Source: Janibacter sp. HTCC2649 (GTDB lineage: Bacteria > Actinomycetota > Actinomycetes > Actinomycetales > Dermatophilaceae). Taken from it: DNA of 64,000 bases. This document shows, one piece after another, positions 9,229-17,713 of this stretch. The stretch covers positions 3,359,419 through 3,423,418 of the forward strand of contig NZ_CH672413.1 of assembly GCF_000152705.1 (NCBI RefSeq), read 5' to 3'. Positions within the stretch are counted from its first letter, which is position 1, and each line of letters opens with the position of its first letter. The translations under genes were made by a program, and so were the position numbers. Under the pieces are notes generated by a model, which was given only the letters and a program-made list of their open reading frames with translations, searched no databases and was not told the DNA's origin.

Positions 9229-9477
9229 TCAGGACAGGCGAGAAACCTCGGCGATGTAGTCGGCCTCGGCCTGCTCGCTCGAGGTGCCCGAGAGCTTGGC
9301 CCACGCGTCGTACTTGGCGCGGCCGACCGGGTTCGTGAAACCGGGGCGCTTGCCGTCGGCGTCACCACCTGTCGCCTGCTTGTAGAGCGCGTAGAGGCGC
9401 AGCTTGGTGTCGTTGCCGGGGTCCTTGGTGAGGTCCGCGACCGACGCGACGGCCTGTTCAAACTGGTTGCTTGCCAT
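9229..9477 (-). CDS. Acyl-CoA-binding protein (ACBP)
   Basis: 82 residues from the ATG at 9475-9477; a GTG at 9507 would add ten residues but has no ribosome-binding site. The sequence has the ACBP hallmarks in order: LYALYKQATGGD, then RPGFTNP, AKYDAWAKLSGTS and a final YIAEVSRL helix. ACBP is a four-helix bundle that binds long-chain acyl-CoA esters, buffering their free concentration. The family is mostly eukaryotic but occurs in some actinobacteria and proteobacteria. No lipid gene is directly adjacent; the acyl-CoA dehydrogenase at 13-14 kb is the nearest metabolic partner. Confidence 0.85.
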   Translation of the reverse strand: MASNQFEQAVASVADLTKDPGNDTKLRLYALYKQATGGDADGKRPGFTNPVGRAKYDAWAKLSGTSSEQAEADYIAEVSRLS

Positions 9478-9516
9478 GTCCGTCAGGCTATCGCTGAGCG
9501 CGCCCACTGCGTGTGA

Positions 9517-9681
9517 TCAGCCACCAGGCATGACGCGTGACCACTGGCCCGGCGGGCCATATTGCTTCTTCTCCTTGCCGCACCGACGACACTGTTCGTA
9601 GTTGGCGTCCGGCCCGCTCGCTTCGTGGTTGACGTGATGCTCCCAAACGTGCCGGCCCAACAGGCAGAGCGCTCGCTTCAT
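9517..9681 (-). CDS. Small CxxC protein of unknown function
   Basis: 54 residues from an ATG at 9679-9681 with GGGAGG close upstream. The frame is open further upstream, to about 9840, but that extension runs into the next gene and has no ribosome-binding site, so the short form is preferred. Features: CLLGRHVWEHH near the start, then CRRCGKEKKQYGPPGQW. The CxxC with basic surroundings suggests half of a zinc ribbon or a small RNA/DNA-binding peptide. I do not recognise a named family. Confidence 0.6.
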   Translation of the reverse strand: MKRALCLLGRHVWEHHVNHEASGPDANYEQCRRCGKEKKQYGPPGQWSRVMPGG

Positions 9682-9775
9682 CGCGCACCTCCCAAAAGGA
9701 TGGGTTCCCGTCAGTGTCCTGCGGTGATGCGCTGAAGGCAAGGGGTAACGGGCTTGGCCAGTCGGTTCGCGGCGG

Positions 9776-10108
9776 TCAGGACTCGAGGGGCGTGATCTCA
9801 CCCATCGGTCCGAAGCCGGTGACCTCCTCGGCATCGACATAGATGATCTGTGGCTGTGCCGAAACGATTGCCGGCATCTCAGCCATGAACGTGGCGACGT
9901 GGTCCTGGCTCATGTGCTCGCCACCGGCTGCAGAGTCACGGAATCCTTCGATGCACACGAAGGTGTTCGGCTCGGTGAGGCTGCGGGACAACTCGAAGAA
10001 GACGCATCCCGGCTCCTCGTTGACGGCGCTCGCGTAGAACGACGACAGCTCGTCCCACCGCTCAAAGCGGTCCTCGCGGATCGGAAACTTCACGGTGATG
10101 AGGATCAT
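9776..10108 (-). CDS. Putative quinol monooxygenase / ABM-domain protein
   Basis: 110 residues with the ABM (antibiotic biosynthesis monooxygenase, YgiN-like) fold. It starts MILITVKFPIREDRFERW, has an ASAVNEEPGCVFFEL core and ends with a histidine-bearing HMSQDHVATFM helix. Members are small dimeric cofactor-free oxygenases or quinone-modifying enzymes. A good ribosome-binding site (TTGGAGGG) precedes the ATG. It is followed in the same direction by the small CxxC and ACBP genes with modest gaps, so a loose operon is possible. The 347 bases between it and the tRNA (10109-10455) hold nothing else I can support. Confidence 0.78.
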   Translation of the reverse strand: MILITVKFPIREDRFERWDELSSFYASAVNEEPGCVFFELSRSLTEPNTFVCIEGFRDSAAGGEHMSQDHVATFMAEMPAIVSAQPQIIYVDAEEVTGFGPMGEITPLES

Positions 10109-10455
10109 CTGTTGCCCTCCAAGGCATCGAGTGGGGAACTGTGAGGTGGACGACTCGCGTCAGGTAGCAGCCTTTCACCGATCAGGCACACCCTGCAGGT
10201 CGCTGACGCCGAGGAGCGACAGTCCTCATCGGGTGTCATCGTCGGGACGGGAACCGGTGCGACGGGATGGTGCCTCTCGCTGCAGCAGCTTCAGGCACCC
10301 CAGCTCGCCCTGCCGCGACGGCATCGAGAGCGATCGGCCTACCCTCGTGTAGGGGCAGTCCGTGTCCATTCCCCCATCCGACCGCAGGCTGGCGACGGTC
10401 CGTAGGCGACCCGGCGGCCGACCGAACGTCCACTCGGAACGGCCTTCGGGCCTTG

Positions 10456-10528
10456 AGCTGGCGAAGGGACTTGAACCCTCAACCCCCTGTTTACAAGACA
10501 GGTGCGCTACCAATTGCGCCACGCCAGC
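10456..10528 (-). tRNA. tRNA-Thr (anticodon TGT)
   Basis: 73 nt on the minus strand. The acceptor stem is GCTGGCG paired with CGCCAGC, the D-arm reads GGCGCAATTGGTAGCGC, the anticodon stem-loop is CCTGT-CTTGTAA-ACAGG and the T-arm contains GGTTCAAGTC. The anticodon TGT reads ACA threonine codons. CCA is not encoded. Just beyond the 3' end a short GGCC-CGAA-GGCC hairpin may end transcription. Confidence 0.95.
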
Positions 10529-10772
10529 GCGCGTCGGCGAGCTCTCACCCCCGACGGCGACCCGAACTTTACCTGTCGCTGGCCGTCGTGCCCTCATCGT
10601 CAGCCCGGCCAGCACTGCAGGTCTCACTGGTCCATGTCGTTACCGCTGATCCGTGGCCCTGCAGCGGCATGGATCAGCGAGAACGCCATGGGCGACCCGG
10701 CCAACCGCGGGCCGGCGGCCGGGGCGCGGACGGGGGCGGACGGCATACCCCGTCCGTCCCTAGAATTGAGCG

Positions 10773-12116
10773 GTGACGCGACCCCTACGACGCCAGATCC
10801 ACGACATCGGGCGACGTCGTGCGTGGACGATCTGGGTCGTCGCGCTCGCGGTCTACACGGTCGCGATCTTCCACCGCACCTCCCTTGGCGTCGCGGGACT
10901 CGTTGCGGCCGAACGCTTTGACATCACCGCGTCCCAGCTCGCGACGTTCACGGTCCTCCAACTCGTCGTGTATGCCGGGATGCAGATTCCCGTGGGCGTC
11001 CTCCTCGACCGCTTCGGGTCGCGTCGCCTGCTGCTCGTCGGGCTCACGCTCATGACGGCCGGACAGCTGTGGTTCGCCTTCGCGGACAGCTACGCGATGG
11101 GGCTTGCGGCGCGCGTCCTGCTCGGCATCGGCGACGCCATGATCTTCACGAGCATGCTGCGGCTGGTCGCGTTGTGGTTCCGGGTCAAGCAGGCGCCGAT
11201 CATCACGCAACTGAGCGGCATGGTCGGGCAGCTGGGTGCGGTTGCCGCGGCCACGCCGCTGGCGCTTGCTCTCGATCGTTGGGGCTGGGAGCGGTCCTTC
11301 TCGATCACCGCAGGCTCCGGCGCCCTGCTCCTCGTCGCCCTCTTCTTCGTCGTCAAGGACTCGCCCTACACCGGTGAGGCCGTCGAGAAGATCAAGGTGC
11401 GTGCCCTCGCCCGAACCCTCGGCGAGGTGTGGGGCAACCCCGGCACGCGCCTGGGCATGTGGATTCACTTCACCGGTCAGTTCGGTGCCACGGTGTTCAC
11501 GATGCTGTGGGGCTACCCGTTCCTCGTCGAAGGGCAAGGGCTCAGCCCGGCCGTCGCCGGCGGGCTCCTCATCACGCTCACCCTCTCGTCGATGGTCGCG
11601 GGGCCGATCATCGGCCACCTCACCGGGCGCCTGCCCTACCGCCGCTCGCAGATCGTCCTGTGCATCGTGGCCGCCATCGTCACCGTGTGGGCCGTCGTCC
11701 TCCTCTGGCCCGGTCGCGCCCCGTTGCCGCTGCTCGTCCTGCTCGTGTGCGTCATGGCGTTCGGCGGGCCGGGCTCGATGGTCGGCTTCGACCTCGCCCG
11801 CAGCTTCCACCCCTCCGACCGGTTGGGTCGGGCGACGGGCGTCATCAACATCGGTGGCTTCTTTGCCTCGCTCGTGACGATGGCCCTCATCGGGCTGATC
11901 CTCGACCACCGCGCGCCGGGCGGTCCGGGAACCTACACGCTCGACGACTTCAAGGTCGCGATGTCGGTGCAGTTCCTGCTCTGGGGCCTGGGCTCAGTGC
12001 AGATCTGGCGCTACCGCCACAAGGGTTTGTCGTTCGTCGACGAACACCCGGGCGCCCTGGATGCGCTGCGAGCCGGCGACACGTTGCTGCCCGGCATCTC
12101 GCGCGATCCCGACTGA
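10773..12116 (+). CDS. Major facilitator superfamily transporter
   Basis: 447 residues from a GTG. A -10 box TAGAAT (10761-10766) ends six bases before the start, so the message is probably leaderless. There are twelve hydrophobic helices with the MFS loop 2-3 motif (GVLLDRFGSRRLLLVGL) and a long central loop after helix 6. The C-terminal 45 residues are cytosolic and polar. The overall pattern is that of nitrate/sugar-like or drug MFS carriers; the substrate is not determinable. Weak support for uptake rather than efflux comes from the absence of a neighbouring TetR/MarR regulator. Confidence 0.88.
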   Translation: MTRPLRRQIHDIGRRRAWTIWVVALAVYTVAIFHRTSLGVAGLVAAERFDITASQLATFTVLQLVVYAGMQIPVGVLLDRFGSRRLLLVGLTLMTAGQLWFAFADSYAMGLAARVLLGIGDAMIFTSMLRLVALWFRVKQAPIITQLSGMVGQLGAVAAATPLALALDRWGWERSFSITAGSGALLLVALFFVVKDSPYTGEAVEKIKVRALARTLGEVWGNPGTRLGMWIHFTGQFGATVFTMLWGYPFLVEGQGLSPAVAGGLLITLTLSSMVAGPIIGHLTGRLPYRRSQIVLCIVAAIVTVWAVVLLWPGRAPLPLLVLLVCVMAFGGPGSMVGFDLARSFHPSDRLGRATGVINIGGFFASLVTMALIGLILDHRAPGGPGTYTLDDFKVAMSVQFLLWGLGSVQIWRYRHKGLSFVDEHPGALDALRAGDTLLPGISRDPD

Positions 12117-12158
12117 TCCGCGCAATCCCCAGGTGCCGCGGTGGCGACCACTGGCGTG

Positions 12159-12716
12159 TCACGGGGCTCCGACCCACCACGTGACGGCCACGGCGAGGCA
12201 GAACAGCAGCAGCGACAGGCCCCAGGCACATTGTCCGCGGCGCAGGTCGCGCCTCGCCCCGACGACCCTGCGCAGGTAGCGGTGGGCATTCGCCTGGTCA
12301 CCAAGCAGCTCCGTGAGCCAGGTCGGGCCGTTCGCGGCGTTGACGAGGAGGAAGAGGCCCACGAGGGCGCTGGCCAACGACGCCGCCAGCAGGAACATCA
12401 GCAGGCTGCGGGTGTCGCCGGTGTACTTCATGAAGCCCTCGCCCGGCTTGATCGCGAGGCTCGCGAGGATCAGGGTGAACGTCGCTCCGATCCCGTTGCG
12501 CCACCCATCGGCGCGCTTGCGGACCGCCTCGAGCATGGCCTTCGCCTCCTCCGAGGTGGGGCGGGTCTGCTGGGGCGTCAGCCCGCCTCCCGCGGGGGCT
12601 GCTCCAGCCACTGGCGCGTCGCGGTCGACACCGTCCCGCGCGAGCGCCGCGTTGATCTCGTCCTTCAGTTTGGCGACGGATTGATCAGCTCTGTCGCCCT
12701 TCGCGCTCCCTGTCAC
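12159..12716 (-). CDS. Membrane protein of unknown function
   Basis: About 185 residues from a GTG at 12714-12716, chosen because GGGGAG lies eight bases upstream; an earlier GTG at 12725 abuts that site too closely. The N-terminal 85 residues are polar and helical (KLKDEINAALARDGVDR, then a Pro/Gly linker). They are followed by three predicted membrane helices, about 85-105, 118-138 and 168-186. I recognise no named family. The C-terminus converges on the MFS gene at 12116. Two hairpins lie upstream, between it and the acyl-CoA dehydrogenase gene. Confidence 0.6.
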   Translation of the reverse strand: MTGSAKGDRADQSVAKLKDEINAALARDGVDRDAPVAGAAPAGGGLTPQQTRPTSEEAKAMLEAVRKRADGWRNGIGATFTLILASLAIKPGEGFMKYTGDTRSLLMFLLAASLASALVGLFLLVNAANGPTWLTELLGDQANAHRYLRRVVGARRDLRRGQCAWGLSLLLFCLAVAVTWWVGAP

Positions 12717-12878
12717 GGTCACCACTCCCCATGGAGTCAGTGGCGGCTCCCTCCGAGCCGCCGAAACATTTCAGGTTATCCACCGGCGCACGTCTCGCAG
12801 CGATTTCGACGTGCACTGGCCACGTGCTTGTTGCGTGTCGGTCACCGGCTGGGCCGGGTCAGCCACCTATGAAGAGGT

Positions 12879-12907
12879 GACCGGGCCGTGTATGAGACGG
12901 CCCGGTC
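12879..12907 (-). terminator. Stem-loop downstream of acyl-CoA dehydrogenase
   Basis: A perfect 10-bp GC stem, GACCGGGCCG with CGGCCCGGTC, around a 9-nt loop. There is no U-tract, as is usual for actinobacterial intrinsic terminators. It lies 94 bases past the stop of the leftward gene at 13001. Confidence 0.5.
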
Positions 12908-12927
12908 TGACATTTCCGGGGGATTCG

Positions 12928-12995
12928 CGAGTCGAGATAGACCAACACGCTGCTCCCACGCGGCGCGAGACCGCTTGTTGGTCTATCTCGACTCG
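12928..12995. repeat. Large intergenic hairpin (20-bp arms)
   Basis: The left arm CGAGTCGAGATAGACCAACA (12928-12947) is perfectly complementary to 12976-12995, with a 28-nt GC-rich loop. It begins six bases after the stop of the acyl-CoA dehydrogenase gene (reading leftwards). Its build (long perfect arms, 25-30-nt loop, position just past a stop) is the same as the GACTTCGTGCCC hairpins elsewhere in the window, although the arm sequence differs. It may act as terminator, mRNA-stability element or both. Confidence 0.75.
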
Positions 12996-13000
12996 GTCGG

Positions 13001-14161
13001 TCAGCGCAGGATGTGGCGGCTGATGACGAGCCGCTGGATCTGGTTGGTGCCCTCGAAGATCTGGGTCACCTTTGCCTCGCGGAACATGCGCTCCACCGGG
13101 AAGTCCTGCGTGTATCCCGCGCCGCCGAGCACCTGCACCGCATCCGTCGTCACCTTCATCGCCGCGTCGGTGGCGAGCAGCTTGGCCACTGCCGCCTCCT
13201 TCGAGAACGGGCGTCCGGCGTCCTTGAGGCGCGCGGCATACAGGTAGGCCGCCCGTGCCCCCGAGACCGCAGCCTCCATGTCGGCGATCATGAACGCGAG
13301 TCCCTGGTTGGCCGCGATCGCGCGCCCGAACTGCTGCCGTTCCTTGGCGTAGGCCGCGGCCGCGTCGAGCGCCGACTGCGCCAATCCCGTTGCGCCGGAA
13401 GCGATTCCGAGCCGACCGGCGTCCAGTGCGGACAGTGCGATGGCCATGCCCTGGCCCTCGTCGCCGATGCGGTTGGCCTCCTCGACGGGCACACCGTCGT
13501 AGATGACCTCGCGCACCGTGTCGCAGTGCAGGCCCATCTTCTTCTCCGGCGCACCGAAGGTCATCGCGTCCGACCCGGCCGGGACGATGAAGCACGAGAG
13601 GCCGCGCCCGCCGTCATCGGAGGTGCGCGCAAACGTCGTGTAGTAGTCGGCGTGACCGGCGTGCGAGATCCAGGCCTTGCGGCCCTTGATGGCGTATGCC
13701 GCGTTGTCACCGTCGCGCGTCGCTCGCGTGGTCATTGAGCCGACATCAGAACCGGCGAGCGGCTCGGAGAGGGCGTAGGCGCCGAGCTGGTCACCCGAGA
13801 GCATCCCGGGCAGGAGGGCAGTCTGCTGCTCCGGTGTCCCGAACGTCGTCACCGGATAGGCGGTGAGCGAGTGCACGGAGACCCCGACCGCGACGCTCAT
13901 CCATGCCGAGGCGATCTCCTCGACCACCTGGAGGTAGACCTCGTAGGGCTGCCCGCCGCCACCGTGCTCCTCGGGGTGGGGGAGGGACAGCAGTCCGGCC
14001 CGACCCAGGGTGCGGAAGATCTCGGTGGGGAACTGCTCGTCCGTCGCCGCCGCGCGTTCGGCCTCGTCAACGCGCGGTCGCAGCTCCTTGTCGCAGATCT
14101 CGCGGGTGAGCTCGATGAGATCGTGACCCTCATCGGTGGGCAGAAGGCGATTGACCGGCAT
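13001..14161 (-). CDS. Acyl-CoA dehydrogenase
   Basis: 386 residues, full length for the family. The N-terminal helical domain is followed by the FAD/substrate signature ALSEPLAGSDVGSM and the second signature region (QFGRAIAANQGLAFMIADM). The catalytic base is E370 in QIFEGTNQIQR near the C-terminus, the position used by short- and branched-chain enzymes. The reaction is FAD-dependent alpha,beta-dehydrogenation of an acyl-CoA, passing electrons to ETF. HMG-CoA lyase at 41.8 kb would serve the same leucine/branched-chain route, but nothing here proves the chain specificity. It is single-gene with hairpins downstream. Confidence 0.93.
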   Translation of the reverse strand: MPVNRLLPTDEGHDLIELTREICDKELRPRVDEAERAAATDEQFPTEIFRTLGRAGLLSLPHPEEHGGGGQPYEVYLQVVEEIASAWMSVAVGVSVHSLTAYPVTTFGTPEQQTALLPGMLSGDQLGAYALSEPLAGSDVGSMTTRATRDGDNAAYAIKGRKAWISHAGHADYYTTFARTSDDGGRGLSCFIVPAGSDAMTFGAPEKKMGLHCDTVREVIYDGVPVEEANRIGDEGQGMAIALSALDAGRLGIASGATGLAQSALDAAAAYAKERQQFGRAIAANQGLAFMIADMEAAVSGARAAYLYAARLKDAGRPFSKEAAVAKLLATDAAMKVTTDAVQVLGGAGYTQDFPVERMFREAKVTQIFEGTNQIQRLVISRHILR

Positions 14162-14207
14162 ACGCGCGACTGTAACGCGAGCGGCAGGGAGCCGAAGGCG
14201 CGCAGGG

Positions 14208-15038
14208 TCAGGTGCCGGGCCCCTCGTCGAACGGCCGCATCGGCGCGAGGTTCGGCCGCTTCGGCTCGACCGTGTCGCCGCTGGACTCGCCCTTCATGCG
14301 GCGCTGGACCCAGGGCGCCAGGTGCTCGCGGGCCCAGGCAGCGTGTGCGCGGAGCTCTTGGCGCTTGGTCGTGGCCTCGCCGGGAGGCAGCGGGCTGCGC
14401 CAGTCCTCTTCGTCGGTCGCGTGTCCGAGGGCGGTCAGTGCGGCGAGCGCCACGCGACGGTGGCCCTCGGTGGTGAGGTGGATGCGATCGTCGGCCCAGA
14501 GGCGCCAGTCGCGCAGCGCCGGCAGCCCCCACAGGTTGAGGACGTAGCAGCCGTGACGCTGGGCGATGGTGAAGATGTTGGCCGTGTGGATCGCGTGGCG
14601 ACCGCGCAACGGCTTGAGGAGTCCGGCCTCCTGCGGGTCCACCGGGGTGGCCAGCAGGACGTCAGCACCACTCTGCCGCACCCGAATCACGGCATCCTCG
14701 AGCGTCTCCATGAGCGCGTTGGTGTCCGCGCCCGGTCGGAGGAGGTCGTTGCCACCGCCGACGAGGGAGACGAGGTCGGGTGACATCTCCAGGGCGCGGT
14801 CGAGCTGGGGTCCGACGACGTCTGCGAGCAGGCGACCGCGCACCGCCAGGTTGGCGTAGCGGAAGGACAGGTGCTCCATCTGGGCGAGGTCGCTCAGCGA
14901 CTCGGCCAGACGGTCCGCCCAGCCGATGTAGGCGTTGTCGTACTCGGGGTCGGGGTCCGACATGCCCTCGGTGAACGAGTCGCCGATCGCGACGTAGCTG
15001 CTCCAGACGCGCGGGGCGTTCGGCGGCGAGGGGGTCAC
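14208..15038 (-). CDS. SGNH/GDSL-family hydrolase
   Basis: 276 residues from the GTG at 15036-15038, which overlaps the ung stop codon (GTGA), so the two are translationally coupled. Block I is [10 protein letters not shown] with nucleophile S21; block III is GGGNDLL; block V is [11 protein letters not shown] with the Asp/His pair. These are secreted or cytosolic esterases, lipases or carbohydrate deacetylases; there is no signal peptide, so it is probably cytosolic. Coupling to uracil-DNA glycosylase has no obvious functional logic. Confidence 0.9.
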   Translation of the reverse strand: MTPSPPNAPRVWSSYVAIGDSFTEGMSDPDPEYDNAYIGWADRLAESLSDLAQMEHLSFRYANLAVRGRLLADVVGPQLDRALEMSPDLVSLVGGGNDLLRPGADTNALMETLEDAVIRVRQSGADVLLATPVDPQEAGLLKPLRGRHAIHTANIFTIAQRHGCYVLNLWGLPALRDWRLWADDRIHLTTEGHRRVALAALTALGHATDEEDWRSPLPPGEATTKRQELRAHAAWAREHLAPWVQRRMKGESSGDTVEPKRPNLAPMRPFDEGPGT

Positions 15039-15712
15039 GGCAGTCTCCAGTCGAGTGGCTCGGCGCCCTGGCGGACGAGCAGGTCGTTGACCTGGCTGAA
15101 CGGTCGCGAACCGAAGAACCCGGACCGCGCCGACAGGGGAGAGGGGTGGGCGCTCTCCACACACGGTATGTCCTCGAGCCGAGGCCGTAGCGACCGGGCA
15201 TCGCGGCCCCAGAGGATGCCCACGAGCGGCCCGCCTCGGTGGACGAGGGCGTCGATGGCGCAGTCGGTGACCTGCTCCCAGCCCTTGCCGCGATGGCTGG
15301 CGGAGGCCCCGGGCCGGACGGTGAGGACGCGGTTGAGGAGGAGGACGCCGCGCTCGGCCCACGGCGTGAGGTCGCCGGTGGTCGGAGCGGGTACGCCGAG
15401 GTCGGACTGCATCTCCGTGTAGATGTTGACGAGGCTGCGCGGGATGGGCCGCACGTCGGGGGCGACCGCAAAGCTCAGGCCGATGGGGTGTCCGGGCGTC
15501 GGGTAGGGGTCCTGGCCGACGATGAGCACGCGCACGTCGTCGAGGGGCTGCTCGAAGGCCCGCAGGATGTGGGCGCCGCCCGGCAGGTAGCCGCGCCCCG
15601 CCGCCACCTCGCCCCGGAGGAACTCCCCGAGCTCGGTCAGGGTCGACTCCACCGGCGCCAGGGCCTGCGCCCACGAGGGGTGGACGAGCTCGGTCAGCGG
15701 TCGAGTGGTCAC
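15035..15712 (-). CDS. ung: Uracil-DNA glycosylase, family 1
   Basis: 225 residues. Family 1 motifs are intact: [17 protein letters not shown] (water-activating Asp68 in GQDPY, 66-70), [12 protein letters not shown] and HPSPLSA (189-195, catalytic His). The enzyme removes uracil from DNA after cytosine deamination or dUMP misincorporation and starts base-excision repair, a heavy need in G+C-rich genomes. The length matches the family. It ends in a 4-nt overlap with the SGNH hydrolase. The GACTTCGTGCCC hairpin lies just upstream. Confidence 0.97.
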   Translation of the reverse strand: MTTRPLTELVHPSWAQALAPVESTLTELGEFLRGEVAAGRGYLPGGAHILRAFEQPLDDVRVLIVGQDPYPTPGHPIGLSFAVAPDVRPIPRSLVNIYTEMQSDLGVPAPTTGDLTPWAERGVLLLNRVLTVRPGASASHRGKGWEQVTDCAIDALVHRGGPLVGILWGRDARSLRPRLEDIPCVESAHPSPLSARSGFFGSRPFSQVNDLLVRQGAEPLDWRLP

Positions 15713-15731
15713 CTCCCCAACCTAAGGCCTC

Positions 15732-15804
15732 GACTTCGTGCCCCATACGGACACGTCCAGCCGGCCGAAGGCCGCCCTGTCGTGTCCGTACGGGGCACGA
15801 AGTC
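15732..15804. repeat. GACTTCGTGCCC-type intergenic hairpin, copy A
   Basis: 24-nt arms (15732-15755 and 15781-15804) pair with one mismatch around a 25-nt loop that itself contains a GGCC...GGCC mini-stem. The outer 12 bases GACTTCGTGCCC are shared with copies at 29440, 38932 and 50166, and the loop class (GGCCG-AGGCC) is shared with 50166. It lies between two divergent genes, so it cannot be a terminator for either; it sits upstream of ung and just before the ArsR operator. Confidence 0.85.
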
Positions 15805-15816
15805 GCAAAGTGAGGG

Positions 15817-15849
15817 TTGACAACCTACAACCATGTAGTTGTAGGTTGT
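15817..15849 (+). promoter_or_regulatory. Palindromic operator and -35 box of the ArsR/SRPBCC operon
   Basis: A perfect inverted repeat, ACAACCTACAA (15820-15830) N8 TTGTAGGTTGT (15839-15849), overlaps a TTGACA -35 hexamer at 15817-15822 and stops four bases short of the ATG at 15854. The placement is that of an autorepression operator. Its presence also argues against translation starting at the GTG at 15848. Confidence 0.75.
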
Positions 15850-15853
15850 GCTC

Positions 15854-16183
15854 ATGAGCGAAGCCGAGGAGAAGCGGGCCGACGCCCTCTTCCATGCCCT
15901 CGCCGACAGCACGCGCCGCGACATCCTGCGCCGCGTCCTGGCGGGGGAGCACTCGGTCTCGGCGCTGGCCCGCGCGTATGACATGAGCTTTGCGGCGGTC
16001 CAGAAGCACGTCGCGGTCCTCGAGCGAGCCGGCCTGATCAGCAAGCGCCGCAGCGGCCGGGAGTCGCTCGCCAGCGGAGAGGTCGAGGCCATTCGGTCCG
16101 TTGCCTCCCTGCTCGGCGAGTTCGAGGCCGTGTGGCGAGGCCGCATCGGTCGGATCGACGACCTCCTCGCCCGACCTGAATGA
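15854..16183 (+). CDS. ArsR-family winged-helix regulator (SRPBCC-linked type)
   Basis: 109 residues from the ATG at 15854; a GTG at 15848 lies inside the operator palindrome and is disfavoured. The whole protein is one winged helix: ALADSTRRDILRRVLAGEHSVSALA, then MSFAAVQKHVAVLERAGLISKRR. It lacks the cysteine motif of metal-sensing ArsR proteins, so a non-metal signal is likely. It is followed 34 bp later by an AHSA1/SRPBCC gene, a very common pairing in which the regulator controls its ligand-binding partner. The perfect palindrome upstream is its probable operator. Confidence 0.88.
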   Translation: MSEAEEKRADALFHALADSTRRDILRRVLAGEHSVSALARAYDMSFAAVQKHVAVLERAGLISKRRSGRESLASGEVEAIRSVASLLGEFEAVWRGRIGRIDDLLARPE

Positions 16184-16217
16184 GTCCCGAATGAGTCACC
16201 ACCCGAAGGAGAGCACC

Positions 16218-16712
16218 GTGCCCGTCACGAGCATCGACAAGAACGTTGACGACCACTCGATCGTCGTCACCTCTGACTTCCCCGCTCCGGTCGAGCGCAT
16301 CTGGCAGCTGTGGTCCGACCCGCGCCAGCTCGAGCAGTGGTGGGGCCCGCCGACCTACCCGGCCACGGTCTCCGACTTCGACTTCGTGCCCGGTGGTCGT
16401 GTCGGCTACTTCATGACCAGCCCCGAGGGTGAGAAGTACGGCGGGCTCTGGACCCTCGACTCCATCGAGGCGCCCCACCGGCTCACCTTCCAGGATGCCT
16501 TCGCCGACGACAGCGGCAACCCCGCAGAAGGTATGCCGGTCGGCACCTGTGTCGTCGAGCTCACTGAGCGTGACGGCGGGACCCGCATGGTCACGACGAC
16601 GACCTACGGCAGCGCCGAGGACCTCGCGAAGGTTGTCGGGATGGGCATGGAGGAAGGCCTCACCGGAGCCATTGGCCAGATCGACGACATCCTCGCCGCC
16701 GAAGCCGCCTGA
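16218..16712 (+). CDS. SRPBCC/AHSA1-domain protein
   Basis: 164 residues from a GTG at 16218, chosen for the AAGGAGAG site at 16207-16214; an ATG at 16191 would add nine residues. The sequence shows the AHSA1 pattern: DFPAPVERIWQLWSDPRQLEQWWGPP near the start, a beta-rich centre (PGGRVGYFMTSPEG) and a long C-terminal helix. The fold forms a hydrophobic ligand pocket. Its job with the ArsR regulator is unknown; many such pairs respond to small aromatics or lipids. Confidence 0.87.
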   Translation: MPVTSIDKNVDDHSIVVTSDFPAPVERIWQLWSDPRQLEQWWGPPTYPATVSDFDFVPGGRVGYFMTSPEGEKYGGLWTLDSIEAPHRLTFQDAFADDSGNPAEGMPVGTCVVELTERDGGTRMVTTTTYGSAEDLAKVVGMGMEEGLTGAIGQIDDILAAEAA

Positions 16713-16730
16713 GCGGAGCGAGGTGGGGCG

Positions 16731-17132
16731 TCAGCTGAAGATGGAGCGGACGTCGTCGAGGCGGGACGGGATCACGCGGAACCACGCCCACGTGCCCCGC
16801 TTCTCGCGCTCGATGAGTCCGGCCTCGGTGAGCACCTTGAGGTGATGGCTGACCGTCGGCTGGGCGAGTCCGACGGCGGGGGTGAGGTCGCAGACGCAGG
16901 CCTCGCCACCCGTGCTGTCGCGGATGATGCTCAGCAGGCGCAGCCGGACGGGGTCGGCGACAGCCTTGAGCAGCTGGGCGTTGGTCTCCGCCTGCTCGCG
17001 AGTCAGTCCGCCGGGAGTCGTGATCCCACAACACGGCGCCGCCTCCAGAAGGTTCTCGTGCGCTCGTGCGCTCGCCTTCGTGGTCGCGCTCGTCGTCATG
17101 TCATCCCTTCCGGTGGTCTGGGTGTTCATCAT
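16731..17132 (-). CDS. arsR: ArsR/SmtB-family arsenic-responsive repressor
   Basis: 133 residues (a start at the in-frame ATG twelve codons later is possible). The winged helix contains ACVCDLTPAVGLAQPTVSHHLKVL. The CxC at the start of the recognition helix is the ELCVCDL-type arsenite site of ArsR proteins. An N-terminal Cys pair (AAPCCG) may supply a further ligand, as in the Corynebacterium ArsR. It is divergent from arsI-acr3-arsC, whose promoter it should repress until arsenite binds. Confidence 0.93.
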   Translation of the reverse strand: MMNTQTTGRDDMTTSATTKASARAHENLLEAAPCCGITTPGGLTREQAETNAQLLKAVADPVRLRLLSIIRDSTGGEACVCDLTPAVGLAQPTVSHHLKVLTEAGLIEREKRGTWAWFRVIPSRLDDVRSIFS

Positions 17133-17215
17133 GCCATCCTATGTATTGACGTCCATCGATGTATGCGATTCACTTCATCCATCGACAGTCATCAATCTAT
17201 GGGAAGGTAAGTCGG
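17133..17215. promoter_or_regulatory. Divergent arsR / arsI promoter region
   Basis: An unusually A+T-rich 83-bp gap between divergent genes. It has two copies of CCATCGA about 26 bp apart and further TATTGAC/ATCAAT half-sites, suitable for a dimeric ArsR repressor. GGGAAGG at 17201-17207 is the arsI ribosome-binding site. The exact operator limits cannot be set by eye. Confidence 0.5.
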
Positions 17216-17713
17216 ATGACCACTCCAGCCGCCGTCACCACTTCGCGAGTGCAGCTCGCCCTCAACGTCGTCGACCTCGAAGCGTCCATCGCCTTCTACT
17301 CGGCGATGTTCGGCGTCGAGCCCGCGAAGCGCCGCCCCGGCTACGCGAACTTCGCCGTTGCTGAGCCGCCCCTCAAGCTCGTCCTCATCGAGACCACCGA
17401 GGAGCAGCGCGGCACGGGTGCTGCGGGGGCGCTGAACCACCTGGGCGTCGAGGTCTCCTCCGTCCAGGGCGTCACTGCCGCCCGCGAGCGCTTCGCCGAT
17501 GCCGGCCTGGCCGCCTTCGACGAGAACGACACGACCTGTTGCTACGCCCTCCAGGACAAGGTCTGGGTCCACGACCCGGCCGGTGCCCCGTGGGAGGTCT
17601 ACACCGTCAAGGATGAGAACCCCGTGGACGCGCGCCCGGCCACCGCGAGCCTCGAGGTCCTCGACGTCTCCGCCTCAAGCAGTGGAGCCGCCTGCTGCAC
17701 CACCAACGCATGA
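17216..17713 (+). CDS. arsI: ArsI/CadI-family VOC protein (organoarsenical lyase type)
   Basis: 165 residues from the ATG at 17216 (GGGAAGG upstream). It is a VOC fold beginning RVQLALNVVDLEASIAFYSAMFGVEPAK, with an NHLGVEV strand, DTTCCYALQDKVWVHDPAGAPWEVYTV and a C-terminal CCTTNA tail. ArsI cleaves the C-As bond of trivalent methyl- or phenyl-arsenicals; the vicinal Cys pair in DTTCCYA is the As(III)-binding site. Related CadI proteins are cadmium-induced, so the substrate is not fully certain. Its stop overlaps the acr3 ATG (ATGA), giving a coupled operon. Confidence 0.88.
   Translation: MTTPAAVTTSRVQLALNVVDLEASIAFYSAMFGVEPAKRRPGYANFAVAEPPLKLVLIETTEEQRGTGAAGALNHLGVEVSSVQGVTAARERFADAGLAAFDENDTTCCYALQDKVWVHDPAGAPWEVYTVKDENPVDARPATASLEVLDVSASSSGAACCTTNA

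Noticed and set aside
10226..10627. A minus-strand frame reading GVAQLVAHLSCKQGVEGSSPF
   Set aside because: This is the well-known artefact of translating through a tRNA gene (here tRNA-Thr); no real protein.
15848..15853. GTG start of the ArsR gene at 15848
   Set aside because: It falls inside the right arm of the operator palindrome and lacks a ribosome-binding site; the ATG at 15854 is preferred.
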